The translations under genes and the position numbers were made by a program. Shown piece after piece: positions 24,707 to 37,263 of a DNA stretch of 64,000 nucleotides. The notes below the pieces were generated by a model, which searched no databases, was not told the origin of the DNA, and saw only the letters and a program-made list of their open reading frames with translations. Numbering within the stretch: the stretch's first letter is position 1; every line of letters begins with the position of its first letter. This stretch comes from Euglena gracilis (taxonomy: Eukaryota > Euglenida > Euglenophyceae > Euglenales), in contig CP154954.1 in the NCBI GenBank assembly GCA_039621445.1, forward strand, positions 44,185,847 through 44,249,846. The letters run 5' to 3'.

Positions 24707-26333
24707 TCAGGCGCTGCCGCCCCCCGCGGCGGGGCCCGGCGGGGGCGGCGGCGCGCGGCGCTGGATGCTGAGGAGGACGTTGGCGATGACGGCGTGCAGC
24801 GCCGACGCGGAGGGGCTGCCGCCGAACGCCTGGATGAAGCCGCCCCCAGGAGAGGGGGGGAGGGGGGTCGACCCCCCCTGCCTGCTGGGGTGCCAGGGGA
24901 ACGCGAAGCGCCGAAAAAAAATGACGGGGTTTCAAAACCTGCCCCAAACCCACATTGTTGGTCATTGTTTTCAACACGTTGGCAAAAACATATGAGAAAT
25001 GCACTCCGGTTTTTGGCGCGAAGCCCGGACCGCCCCGCGGGGAGGGGGAGGTGATCCGAACCTCTGACGTGGGAGGGGGAAGGGAGGAGGGGGGCAATGC
25101 GATGAGGGAAAGGCACAGAGAGGGGTGCGTGGGTTGGGGCCCGCCCTCCGCTGGCCGCGGCCGTCGTCCTCGCACTCTGCCAGGTTGGGGTCGATGGGCA
25201 CCTGTGGGGGGGGGGGACGATGGAGACCGCACGGCGTGTGGGCCCGACCCGAGGAGGGTGGGGCGGGGTGGGGGGGGGAAGGGGGGGCCGACCCGGCCGA
25301 GGAAGGGCACGCCCTCCGCCGCCGCGAGGCGCTCCCCGCCGCCATGGGAGAAGATGGCGGTGCACTCCGCGCAGTGCGGGCGGGGCCAGCGGGGCCACTG
25401 TCCCACCCGTGGGGGACGTTGGCCCGGGGGGGGGGAGGGGGGTCCGAAAAGAGGCCGTTTTGGAACGTAAATCGGCGATATCTCGGCCTTGGCGGGGAGT
25501 TGCGGGGAAATCAAAATACCGTTGGATAAAGCATTGTTCGGGCTTCAATTTAGGTCTCCGGACATTTCCTTTGATTTTGCTTCATTTCCGAGATATTTTG
25601 GAAACATCGATTTTTTGACCCCCCAAAAAACAGCCCAAAATGTCCCCAGAAATGAGCGGCACCCGGTGACGGGGGGACCGGTGGCGACCAACCGACGCGA
25701 CAAAGCCGGATGGGCGGAGCCCGGGGCCCGCTGCGCAGACGAAGCCGGACATGTTCTCCACGATGCCGAGGACGGGGAGCGACGCGACGCGGCAGAAGTC
25801 CAGCTCCTTGCGCACGTCGTCCACGGAGACCTGCAGCCACACGCGCATCGCTTCTGAGCCGTCGGTATATTTAACAACACATCCAATGCTGCAGCCAACG
25901 TTGCGTGGAAACGCTGAACTACACGTACAATATTTGCCAGCTCCACTTCCCTCGCTGGCCCGCGTGGAAACCGATAACCACAATCACCATTTGTCCAGGC
26001 TGCAGTCGTCACAGAGTCGGTCACATACATTTTTTTTTACCGACCCCGGGGGGGGGGTCACTTCCATTTTCCAAAAACCAGTCACTCACCTTTTTCTGGA
26101 AGACCAATCAATCACTACCCATCAGGGGGAGGGTTGCTACTCTGAAATCCAAAGAAAATTTGACCACAACCGTGAAAAAAACGGAAATTTTTTTTGGGGA
26201 TGACTGGTTTTTCACTCTGAAAAACCAGTCATACCCCCCGGGGGGGGGCAGCCAGCGATTGAGTGATTGTATGGTCGTTCATCAGTCCAGCAACCACAGC
26301 TGCGTGGCCCAACCCCATGAGATGCGTGTGCGG

Positions 26334-26431
<98 letters not shown>

Positions 26432-28989
26432 GCACACACACATACACAACACACACACAAACACACAAATCCAAACACAACTACAACTACACAAACACCG
26501 ACAGAACTGTCAGCCCACCTCTTGGGGAGTCGTCACAATCACCGCACCAGAGGGGTTGTAAGGCTGTGAAAAGAAAAAAGAAGCAGCAGAGGAGATTATG
26601 TGCGCTTTCGAGCACCCCCAGAGACAGCAGGCAACCTGCGCGAACACACCTTTGGTTCACTACCCCCCCCCTGGGCGCTTGGCCCAGGCCATAATTAAAA
26701 AAAAAAGAAAAAAAGGTAAGGCCAGGGGGCCAACCTTAGGGGGAAAGTTTGCATGTAAAGAATTTTGGCCTCCATGTGCAAAAAGCCGAAGGCCAACTTT
26801 AGGGAGGCCAAGTTTTCATGTAAGGAGGAGGGCGGGCCAAGCGCCTGGGGGGTACCTGGATAATGCCGGCCCTTTACAATCCGCAATGTGGTTTGGGCTT
26901 CCCTCCCCCTCCTCTCCAACGGATGTGTCAGCCACCAGCCCCACAGCAGTCAAAAGACGAATGTGTGGTGGTATGTGCATATGTTGCCGGCGGCATACAA
27001 TCAGGTTGGCGCACGTGGCGATGTGTTCGTCGCTGGTCCCCGGGGGTGTGTCGATGATGAGGTAGTCCAGCGGCCCCCAGTTGACGTCGGTGAAGAACTG
27101 CGGCACGAAACACCCAGGGCGATGGGCAGCCCCAACTGCTTCACTTCACACGCCAGAACGCGAATCCCAGCCAGGTCCAAAAATATGACGTTTTTGTACG
27201 CGACTTTTCGGGCTGAATTTTCTTAATCCAAACTCTGTGAATCAAAAAGGTGGACTTTGTTTCCAAATTGGAACAGAAGGGAATCCGGGTTGCAAGAATT
27301 TCCAAAAAACCCTCCACTGTTCGAGACGACTTCGGCCAGGGTTCTTTCCTACGATGTTGCCAAGAGCAGGCACTACCCCCTGCCTCCCCCCAGGTTGACT
27401 TCAGGTCATAACGGGTCCGACCCAAAAAAACTTTCCTTGAAAACCTCCCACCCCCAAAATCAGACCCCAGGCCGAAAAAATCCAACCCCTGGTCGGAAAA
27501 AAAAACCACTTTCCCTCTCAACCAATAGCACCCCCCCCCCCTGGTTGCACTAAAGCTTCTTGTTTGTTTATGGCCGGCGCTAACTTCGCTTCTGGCCCAG
27601 TTTGCTGTGTGGTGGCCAGGTACCCTTACACCAGTGCTCTTTTGTTGCTCCACCTGGCCGGGTGAGCAACTCTGGTGTAATTCCAGCACCCCCCCCCCCC
27701 CGGAGAGCGGAGAGGGTCTGCATTTTCTTTGAACAAAAACCTGATCTTCTTGGCAAATCTCAAAAGTATGATGAGCGTCATTTTTTTGGGTAAAAAATGC
27801 CTTTTCTTCTGTGCCACATGTGCAAAGACTTGCAGCTTGTATTGCGGACATTTTTGATGATGTGTAACCTGGCTGTCTGATTTTTCTCGACGCCAGGCAA
27901 TTTTTCATTCACCAATTCTGTCCACCCCAGTTCCCGCAGTTCTTGCATGGTGCTCAAGAGACTCCTCTCTTGAGCTGGAGTGTTCTCTGCAGCAGCTTCA
28001 GTTCCAGTGAATGAAATGACATGCATTCAATCGATCAATCAACTGTTCGCAATGAACGTGTGAAAATACTCCGGCGTTCACAACAAAAACGGAGCGCTGG
28101 GACCTGTTTGATCATGGCGTTCTTGCGGGGCCCCCGCCACACGATCGCGTCGTCGGGGCCCACCATGAAGCCGATGGAGATGGCCCGGGGGCAGGCGGCG
28201 GACCGCTGGCCGCCGTCGGGGCTCCGATGTCACAAAGCAATGGTGGCTGCTGCCTGGCTTCCTGCCTGGCCATCCCGTTGCAACAGATTGCGTCGGCCAA
28301 AGCATCAAACAGCCGCAATAGATATAAAGAGAAGAAGGCATGCAATATTGACATGGGTTTTGGGGGGGGTATTTCAACGTAGGTTTGAAGGTGTGATGAG
28401 CACGCCCTCAGCTACTCAGCCTCATGGTCGAAACTTCATTTATGGCCATTTATGGCCAAGGGTTCATTTATGTGCTTCAGTGCATGGAAAGCACCGAAAA
28501 CATACTCATTCACTCCTTTATTTACTTGTGCTCATGCAATAAAAAACAAAAAAAAGGAATACAGCGTCTTTGCCATGAATGCACACTGCACCTGCATTTC
28601 TCCCACTCATACAAAAACACACGATCAGTGATGCTCAGCACACACACACACACACAATACACACATACACACAACACAACGCAACACAACACACACGCAC
28701 ACGCACACACACACAAGAACGCGCACACAAGAAGAAAGACCAGATCCAGCGGCCTGGGGATAATTGTCCTGCCTGCTCCCCACTGACTGGCACGGCGATC
28801 GGTGTCCACCCCTCGGGTCTGCCGGGAATGAGAAACGTTACATTTCAACTTATTCGATGACGCGCTGGTTCAAGAGAAAAAATTATGAAAAAAGGAGATG
28901 CCACGGATAACCGCCATCCCAAGCCCAAATTCCTGAAACTGGCACACACACACATACACACACATACATGCACACACACACACACACGC

Positions 28990-29035
<46 letters not shown>

Positions 29036-30355
29036 ACACACACAAACAAACGACGTGCCACGACGGCAGCGCGCACACACCCCTGAGCGACGTCGCGGCC
29101 CTCCACGCCCAGGATCTTCGGCACGCTCGGCCCGCAGATGTCGACGTCCAGGATGCCCACGCGGTGCCCCTCCAGCGCGAGGGTGAGGGCCATCTGGCAC
29201 GCCACGGTGCTCTTCCCCACGCCCCCTGTGCCCCGCGGGAACCCCACGGATGGCCCCGACACCAGTCAATGCCGGGTTGGGTGAGCGGGCGACACACAAA
29301 GCGTCGCGACGGAGGGGGAACGACACGCAAGGCACTTTGCTTGGTGAACACCCGAAGGTGCACTTGCTGGGCCCTGGGAAACTGTCACCAGACAAGTCAG
29401 GGAGTACAGCGGTTGGTGACAGGTCCCTCCCTGTGTGGACAGATCAGCGAGTATGGGACCGGAGGACAGTTTCCCGGGGGGGGGGGGTGGATCAGAGGGA
29501 AAAACTGACATTTGACCCCCCCCCCCAACCGACACAAAAACCCGAGAATTCGGGGTTTCACATATTTGTGGTCAGAAGCCAGATGAAAATGGAGGAATTT
29601 TTTTTCAACTCAGGAAACATGCTTTTTTCAACAAAAAAAGGTGAAAATTCTCAAAAAAATATGGTCAGTGGGTGCAAAGGTTGGTGACAGGCTCCTATGA
29701 GGATGGGTTCGTGGGTACAGAGGGTAGAGGACAGTTTCCTGGTGGGGAGAGTTTCCCCGAAGGGGAAGGGGTGGGTATCATAATGTCATGAACGACTATG
29801 AATGCATTTGTTAATATGTCAATTACCACAAAAAAACCAAAAAGACCCCATAATTGTTAGAAAATCTTCATTCCTTCCTTGGTGCGTTCAGAACATAAAG
29901 AAAATTAACTGCACACCCTCCTTATCTCATCCCGCCTCACCCCACTTCACACTATTCCCTTCTACATTCATCCAATATCCCGTACGGAAAAATCTGTTCC
30001 ACTTTTTTTTGGGTCAGCAGGATGTTTGGAAGCAATGGAGCCTTCTGACGGAAAGCGGTTGGTGGGGGGGGGGCGGGTTCTGGTTAGCGGTTTCGCAGAA
30101 CAAACCAGCAGAGAAAACGAGAATCCATCCCTGCCGGGGGGCGGCGGGCACGGCACACCAGGGTTCGATATAAGGAGAGGGGGGGGGGTGGTCCGGACCC
30201 CCCCCCCCTGCGGGCCAGGAGGGGGGGGGGGGGGGCACCCCCCCCCACCTAAACCATGTACGCCCTCCTTATATCGAACCCTGCGGCACACCCTTGCCGC
30301 TCAGCACCAGGACCACGTGCTGGATGAGGGCCATCCGGGCGGCCAACTCGTCCAT
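24707..30355 (-). CDS. NUBP2: NUBP2/Cfd1-type P-loop NTPase, cytosolic Fe-S cluster scaffold (277 aa, complete)
   Basis: Nine exons: 30292-30355, 29081-29225, 28104-28221, 26999-27097, 26519-26563, 25737-25830, 25293-25381, 25157-25201 and 24707-24841 (TGA at 24709-24707). Features in order: deviant Walker A GKGGVGKST (residues 20-28), [29 protein letters not shown], Walker B region [41 protein letters not shown] (CxxC at 189-192, which bridges the 4Fe-4S cluster in this family), [21 protein letters not shown] and [15 protein letters not shown]. It lacks the N-terminal four-cysteine domain of NUBP1/Nbp35, so it is the Cfd1/NUBP2 partner. Its 277 residues compare with about 271 in animals. Introns 1-5 and 7 are GT-AG; 6 and 8 are nonconventional. 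The start is the first ATG, 16 nt after a possible trans-splice acceptor. The C-terminus adds a PPPPP tail. Confidence 0.95.
24842..25156 (-). other. Nonconventional intron 8 of NUBP2 (315 nt)
   Basis: In gene sense it starts GGCCAGCGGAGG (CAG at +4) and ends CTCTCCTGGGGGC (CTG at -8). It joins EDDGR to GFIQAF, the same spacing as LEEGHDFIQEF in animal NUBP2. The flanking octamers GCCGCGGC and GGGGCGGC match at 6 of 8 positions, as expected of an old target duplication. No GT donor is available in this exon. Confidence 0.88.
25382..25736 (-). other. Nonconventional intron 6 of NUBP2 (355 nt), splits the CxxC codon
   Basis: In gene sense it starts GCGCAGCGGGCC (CAG at +4) and ends GGCCCCGCTGGCCCC (CTG at -8). 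The join T + GC rebuilds the first cysteine of CPHC (GFVCPHCAEC). GT-AG alternatives (gtctgc to gggacag) keep frame but replace that cysteine. CAGCGGG at the 5' end pairs with cccCGCTG at the 3' end. Confidence 0.9.
26334..26430. repeat. (CA)n microsatellite
   Basis: An almost pure CA tract of about 95 bp in NUBP2 intron 5, just 3' (in gene sense) of the 45-nt exon at 26519-26563. Confidence 0.97.
28638..29047. repeat. Two (CA)n microsatellites in NUBP2 intron 2
   Basis: CA-rich tracts at 28638-28735 and 28942-29047, both between NUBP2 exons 2 and 3. The second begins about 30 bp inside the donor site. Confidence 0.95.
30159..30283. mobile_element. 125-bp MITE-like element inside NUBP2 intron 1
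   Basis: The left end CAGGGTTCGATATAAGGAG (30159-30177) is perfectly inverted at 30265-30283, so the element begins CAG and ends CTG. The flanks cggcacac (30151-30158 and 30284-30291) are an exact 8-bp direct repeat. The interior is G-run/C-run sequence that can fold further. It begins just inside the GT donor of intron 1, whose gt lies in the right repeat copy. Confidence 0.9.
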
Positions 30356-30371
30356 CGGAAGGGGAGAGCGC

Positions 30372-30373
30372 CT
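30372..30373 (-). promoter_or_regulatory. Candidate spliced-leader acceptor for NUBP2
   Basis: ctccgctggcag ends 16 nt before the ATG, leaving a short 5' leader. Euglenid mRNAs are commonly trans-spliced to a leader at such AG sites; use of this one is inference. Confidence 0.4.
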
Positions 30374-31270
30374 GCCAGCGGAGCAAGCCACCCCCAGGCG
30401 GTGGGTGACCTGGGGGGGGGGGTTCGGGCCGCTCCCCTGTTTTCGCCCCAATTGTTCTGGAATCCGCAGGTGTGTTCGTTGGGGGGGGGGGTGTTGATTG
30501 TGCGGTCACAAAATAATGGGAATTGTGGGAGTATGGGAAGCCACTGGACTTTCCGTCGTTTTTTTTTGTGTTCCATTTTCCTCGCACCGTTCCCAAGCCC
30601 TGAAGAGGAGTCATTTGCAGGGGTAATCAAATTCCAGACAAAAAAATGACAGGGAGTAATGAAATATATCACTTTTTTGGATCCAGATCGGCACAGAGCC
30701 TTGATACTGCTACTCTTCTTCGAGAATGCTATCAGCGCCTGACTTTGGGCATTTTTTTTTTAAACATAATGAACAACTACTGCCATTTTCTGCACTTTTT
30801 TAATTTTCAATTTAATTCATTTTCCATTTTTGAGTTTTTTTGCGTCGAGTTTTTTGAGGGTCCATATTGTGTTCCCCCCATCATATCTCCCATCGGTTTT
30901 TTTTGCATCTTTTTTATTTCCCCCAGTTCCCGTCGACTGTAGCATATTTGGACATTGTGTGTATCCTTGCGGATGGTTTTTCACTGCCCGAGGACAGCCG
31001 TGGTTGTTGACGTCCCCAGAGCGTTTCTCCCGCTCAAACTCAAGTGACACTCCCCTCCAAGCAGGTTTCCACCACCTCACGTGTCTCCCGTGGGGGGATG
31101 GAAAGCCGCGTGGCTGGATTTGGGCCAACACCGACCGCCCTCCATCACCGCGCACCGAGTCCTGGCCTCACTCTGCAGCCCTCCGATGGGAAGCCCGCCA
31201 GAACTGGGCTGGAGGGAAAACCCTGCGCATTGTCAGAAAAAAGCCCCCCCAGGCAGCCAGGTACCACGAG

Positions 31271-31361
31271 CACTACTTGAACGTGACTTGAACGTGACTT
31301 GAACGTGACTTGAACGTGACTTGAACGTGACTTGAACGTGACTTGAACGTGACTTGAACGA
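31271..31361. repeat. 11-bp tandem repeat (TGACTTGAACG)n
   Basis: Eight nearly perfect tandem copies with no length variation, ending in tgacttgaacgaacc. A period of 11 is in no fixed frame, so it is not coding. Confidence 0.95.
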
Positions 31362-31566
31362 ACCTCTGTTTGTTGGACGGACACTGGAATGCAAAGGTTC
31401 AGGGGACCTTCATTCTCTCCCACCGGGGCTGCACTAAGTGGGCAGACATTCTCTTCTGGCGCGGCATCAAATGGAATTGGAGGCAGAAGACACGGGGGGT
31501 GGTTCCCCTGCCGTGGCGCAGTCCCATAACAGGACTGATGGTAACGCCAGTGGGGCGCGTCGTCAC

Positions 31567-31738
31567 GTGTGTGTTGCATGTGTTGAGGATGTGTTGTTTG
31601 TGTTGTGTGTGTGTTGTGTATGGTGTGTGTGTGTGTGTTGTGTATGGCGTGTGTGTGTGTGTTGTGTATGGTGTGTTGTGTGTGTGTGTTGTGTGTGTGT
31701 TGTGTGTGTTGTCTGTTGTGTGTTGTGCGTTGTGCAGT
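31567..31738. repeat. Imperfect (GT)n microsatellite
   Basis: GT-rich tract with tgtt, ggtgtg and ggcgtg interruptions, between the unresolved islands. Confidence 0.93.
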
Positions 31739-34700
31739 GGTGGCAGGGGAAGCCGTCGCGCTGTGGCTCACCGGCAGCGCGCTGGATGGCACTAGGCAGC
31801 GGCAGTCCCAAACCCCGGCGGACCGTGTGGGCCGGGACTTGGGGAGGGGGACTGGAGGAGGCGGGAGGGGCGAACACCTCTCTTTGGGCCCTTTGGAGGG
31901 GGCAGCGCCGGGATCGGGTGGGTTCAGGGCGACCGACAGCGCGGTTCCCCGAACTGGACGTTCGAAACAAGTTCCAGTTCGAAACCACTGGGGGGGGGTG
32001 GGCGTTGCAGAACTTTGGGGGTCGCTAACCCTAAACGAACCGCCCCCCCCCCCCCCCCGGGGTCCAGCTCAGAGGCTGGAAAATTTAAGCGGCCTGGGAA
32101 AAGGTTGTTGGCTGACCCCCCCCAATGAACCGTCACAGCCAAGCTGCCCTTCAGGCGGCGGGGCAGGAAATACCCCCAAGGATGGGGAGGGGTTCAGGGC
32201 TGGAACCAAGAAAAGCAGCCGGTTGGCTGGACCTCACCTGACCCGCTGCCGACCAACCCTTGCCTGGGCACCAAAAGGAGGGGAATGGACTGGGAATGGG
32301 CCAGGGAGGTGGCGTTGAGACCGGTGGTTGCCAAAACACGGGCTGGGGGGCGACGGAGGAAATGAAGAAAGATCCTGCGATTCACACTGAAAGCTCTCTA
32401 GCCGGTCCTCTGTCTGAATGGAAGAGAAAGGTGAAAAATAAACTACAAAATACGTAATGCTCATACTGAATACAGAATACTCATCAAATCAACTGGGTTC
32501 CAAAAATGGAAACTGAAAAAAAGCTTCAAAAAGGCCAATTATGCAAATTCTTGCTGTCTGTCTAAAAATCAATTTTTTTTGTCAGTCAACAAGTCAAATT
32601 TGTTAGATTTTTGACTCATTTCATTTTGCTCAGAAAAGAACGAAATCACACTGTTGACTATTTTGTGGGTTCATTTGGGGAGTGCGCCCCCACCCTCTGC
32701 ACCTCTGGGAGGGGGGGGTGTACATTTCCACGTGGTCTTATGTCAAACCCAGGACCAAATGCTTGTTTCAGGATGCTTGGGGCGGGACCGTTTTACAGGA
32801 TCCTTTTAAGCAGGTTCGGGGTGGGTGGGCACAACCACGTACGTACCCTCTCCCCAGAGGTCTTGCCCCCCTCCTCTGTATGCACACTCTCGACCCGAAA
32901 TTGGCCGACTACCTTAACTTGTTTTTTATAGGGGCTTTTTATGCCAACTTTGTATATGGACTGCCAAAACCACCATTTTAAACGACCCCCTTCTTTAACG
33001 ACGCCCGTTCATAACGACCACTGGGAAATCCCACCAATGATAAACCACTTGGAGAATTTACTAACCCACACCACACCACCCACCCACCCACCCACCCACC
33101 CACCCACACACAGACACACACAAGAAATTTGCAGAGGAAACGTGTGCAGCAAATGTTTTAAACGCTTGGGTTCACACAAAAACAAGATACAAACAAATCT
33201 CTTCAGAGAAGAGCAGATCAAAGAAGGAGCAACACATCCCCATCCAACCAGCTCTTTAAGCTCTTTAGATTGCCAGACATCTGAAAAAGATTGTCAGAGA
33301 TCTGAAAAAGTCTGGAACATTACATCCGTCCATGCATCCATCAATCGTCACCCTCTGACGAGGACCTCCTCTGGAAATGCAGGCAACGGTGGCGGGGTGG
33401 GGGGGTCCTGGCCGACCCCCTAACATGCAGGGGTGCTTCTGGGATTCTTTTTCAGCCCTGGGGAGGGAACTCCCATAAAACTATCGCCAGGCTATATTTC
33501 TGAATACCGCCCCCAAAGTGGCGGGCAAGAGGACGGATGGCCCCCCTGCCGATGCCATATGGCCCCTGGGGCTGGCCATAGCCCCAGCTGGAGGCCGGAG
33601 GCGTGGCGGTGGTGCTGGCGGCCGACCGCCAGGGCCACCGCCAACCACGGCGCTGCGTTCCACGTGGACCGAAATGCACCGGTGGCCGCCGGCCTCTCCG
33701 ACCGCCGCGAGAGTGGCCGCCCTGGCCGTCCCTCAGGGAGGAGGGGGCCCGGAGCGCGGGGCTGCCCACGCCGGACGGGCTGGTGGGGAGGTTGGGGCCA
33801 GGCTCGGCAGCGTGGGGGCAGGGGAGTTGGTTGTTTGGACTGGGCGGGGGCGGCCCCACTGCCGGGGGGGGATTCTAGCATCCAGTTTTTTTTTCTCGGT
33901 AAACTTCGTACCGTCCGTGACCCCCTTGACATGTCAAGCACCCCATGCCAGGTCCCAGCCCAACCCACCTCCAAAGGGCTGGACCCGCCCCCCAACCAGT
34001 TCCGGATTTTAGAAAAAAAGATCCGCGGAGGACCCGTCCATTGGGGGGATGTCGGCCAAACCGTTTCTTTACTTGATTGGGATGGATTTAACGCGGAACC
34101 TTGTGTTCTACCATTGCTGCATGTGAGGGGGGGGGGGCGACTGAGCACCTCATGGACCTGCAGTCGGTGTGGTGCAGGGGTTTCCTTAAGGACCGCCGGG
34201 TCGGCTGGAAAAAAGGTGCTGGATGGACCCCCCCCCCCCCTAGGGGGTGGGGGTCCGGGGGGGGGGGTCTGGCCGGCTGGGAGCTGGACCCAGCGGGTAC
34301 CCCAAAATTGCCCGAAAAAGCCCAAATACAGCTGGGTTGGGATTTTTCAGTCAAATTTAGAGGTGAAAACCCAAAAATTTAGAGTTGAAACTCAAATTCA
34401 AATTAAAAAAAACTTAGAGGTGAAAATTCAAAAAATTTTCGGTCCAGCCTGGCTTCACTGGGGCCCGTACTTTATTTCAGCGGACCTCTGGGGGGCCGCA
34501 ACCCGGCTGGGAGGTGCTGGCTGGAAAAAAAGTGCTGCTGGCTGGCCCCCCCCCCCCCCCCCGGGAACCATTTGGGGTGCGATGAGTGCGACCACCGGGG
34601 AGGGACCCACCACAACCATTTGATGGGAGGGTGCCGCATTCCTATTTTTGTGAGCCTCCAAAAAAAACCTATCTCTTTTGATTTGCACAGGTGAAGTATT

Positions 34701-37263
34701 CCACCGACAAAAAAAAAAGTACCCGTGCTGCCTGATTTTGAACAACGAACCCAGGAGCCCTGGCAAAGAATGTGTTGTGCGTGTTATTTGAATAATGTGC
34801 CACCTGTCTGTATTAATACGGATTTTGCCCATACATCAACAGAAACTGAACCAGCAAGGACTGCAACATCAGGAAACGGTGGGTCATCGGATGCATTCGA
34901 TATCCCAGACGCAGCACCACCCTTTTATGCTGCCCAAAAATTGTCACCCACATGCATATGAAGGACATTTTGGGTGACAAAAAGGACTGTATTCCATGAC
35001 CACTTCGTTGGTTGCAGCCCTAGCCTTAACAGAAATGTTTTTGAGGATGTGTGCATAAAAAAAATGGTTGATATCAGTTTATCAACAGTAATATCTCTTA
35101 TTTCAGAAACAATATGCAAACAGCCCTCAAGCCAGATGGAGGGTTCGCCATCCACCACGTCAAGGGTTCCCTAAGCCGGAGGGGACCCTACCCTGGGGGG
35201 CCAGCCTGGCCTGCCCCCTTCCCCCTGCACTGTGGGGCCTGCGCTATACGGCTATACAATACAGGGCCGGGGCCCAGAGCAGAGGCTGGAGGGTCCGAGG
35301 CGTCTCAGGCCCGTCGCAGAGTGGCAACGGCGTGGACGATCCCCGGCCGGGGAGCACAAGAGCGTTGGCGGCGGGCGGGCTTTGCGATGTGTGGGGTTGG
35401 GGGTCGGGGAAAGCAACGGGGGTGGTCCCTCGGATGGCGACCCAAAAAAGAAAAAAGCAAGAAAACGGGAGGAAATGAAAAAATAAGCATTGTAAGCATG
35501 TAAGCATTGTCGAGGGGGGTCTGGGTCCGGGTTAGACGAAAGAAAACCCCCAGAGCATCGAAAAACACAGCTTTCGCTCACTGCGTGGCAAACTAATCAA
35601 AAAGACAAAACATTGACAAAACGTTTGAAATGATGGAAAACTTTGGTCCAAAATGTGGCGTTCATTTCAGTCAAATGCACTTCCCAACAGACCAGAAGGG
35701 TCTTTTGGTGAACCCCCCCCCCCAGAACATCCAGGTTGGGTTGGGTTCAGCGGTCCCCAGCAGGAATGGCATTGGTGCTGGCTTCTTCAAAGTTCTTCTT
35801 CTTCGAAGCCTTCCGTGCCATGACAGGGGGAATCTACACCGCAGGAAAAAGGGGAGTGATGGGGCCGAGAGACAGAGAAATGGTGAGAGGCGATCAGGGG
35901 GCGACAGGTCCGGCTGGGGGCGTGCCAAGGGCTCAGTGACCGGGGGGGGGGGAGAAATTCCAGAAGGGGAACAGCCATCAATTCCATCCTGGCCTGGCGA
36001 TTCCATCATTCACACTCCTCCGTTCCGGCCACCACGTCCGGAGCCCATGTGGTTTGTCAGCCTGTGGGCGAACTCAGTGAGGCCATCACATACCCACACA
36101 CTATGTACTCCATCAATAACACAAAATTTTTTGGACCCCCCTGGAGATTCTACTTGGTCCCCCTGGGGGGGGGGGGCAAGTGGAATCTTGTTGCCATATA
36201 TTTTTCCCCAGTCCTTGAGATTGGAAGAGAGATAAAGAAGTTTGCACGGAAGACAGGAGAAGGAGAAACCACAGCAGGATGCCGTCCTCCATATCCATCA
36301 GCCCAAGAGCTGGAGTCTATCCCGTGCCACCGTAACACATGAGATATGCTTACGATGTGTTGATGAATGCAACCGACAAAGGGTCTGTAGCCGACGATAT
36401 CAACGAAAGAGGCACGCCAGAGACAACTGGCTCGAATCCAAGCTGCACCGGTAAACATAATGTTTTGGTGTTATCCCCAAATACCTTTCGGGGCGGAGCA
36501 GCCATCGGCACCCTAACCCCCCCCCCCCGGCTCCAACAGCCGGGCCTGGGCGTCCCCCACGGGGCCCAAGGAGGGCCGGCCACCCGGCCGGGCGCCGCCC
36601 GCGATGGCCAACCGAAGGGAACGGAAGAGGAGAGCCCCCGCTCTTCTTATGGGGGAGGGGGAGGGGGAGGGCGGCCCCACGCCGCCGAACGGAACGCCGA
36701 GCTCGACGCCGGGCGGCCGCCCCACCGCCCGGCCGGGCCGCCCCGGCCGGCGGCGCCTCACGTCCTGCGGGAGAGGGCGGGGAGGGTCCCCGTGGCCCCG
36801 GGGTGGGGGTCGGGTCGGCGGTCGGCAGGGTGGGGGCAGTCGGGGGACTGTGTGCCGGGGGGGGGGTCTTTGGCCTGCAGCTTGACCCAGAGCTCTGAGC
36901 CGTCGGTTGGCACGCCCCCACTCCACGGTCGGCGGTATATAATTGGGATGGCTGGGGGAGGTGGGGAGCCGGGAGGGCAACCCAGCGGGTCACCCGGGTC
37001 ACAGGGGGGAGAACGGTGGGCGAAACGGGGCTGTGTGGTGTGAGCAAAACGATATCCGAGGACGAAAGCAGTCCCCCCCAGACACACACTCTGTTTTGGG
37101 GTTGGGGCCGCGTCTCAGTTCTGGGACAGGTTTTGTTAATTCAATCGGGCCCTGAAGCAGTCTCAGGATTTGATCAATGAAAAATTAGAACAGAACCTTA
37201 TTTCCCGAGCATGCATTCGGGAGTAGACACAAAGCATTTCTCGACGCTGCACCTTCATGGGAA

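Larger units (their letters stand above)
30374..37263. other. No resolved gene; exon-like GC-rich islands
   Basis: GC-rich islands with open frames lie at about 31700-31980 (with a good minus-strand donor, ctgccg/gtgagc, near 31771), 33500-33870, 35200-35400 and 36480-36950. Frames compete (Pro/Arg/Gly-rich in several readings), and neither GT-AG nor CAG/CTG rules gave one consistent model. A minus-strand gene between the coiled-coil gene and NUBP2 is possible. The rest is low-complexity sequence with long G or C runs. Confidence 0.4.

Noticed and set aside
25398-25740. GT-AG version of NUBP2 intron 6 (ttc/gtctgc to gggacag/tgg)
   Set aside because: In frame, but it replaces the invariant first cysteine of CPHC; the CAG/CTG join restores the family sequence exactly.
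36400-37090. Pro/Arg/Gly-rich open frames on both strands
   Set aside because: Three frames are equally open in a GC-rich island; no splice-consistent choice could be made, so it is reported only as an exon-like island.
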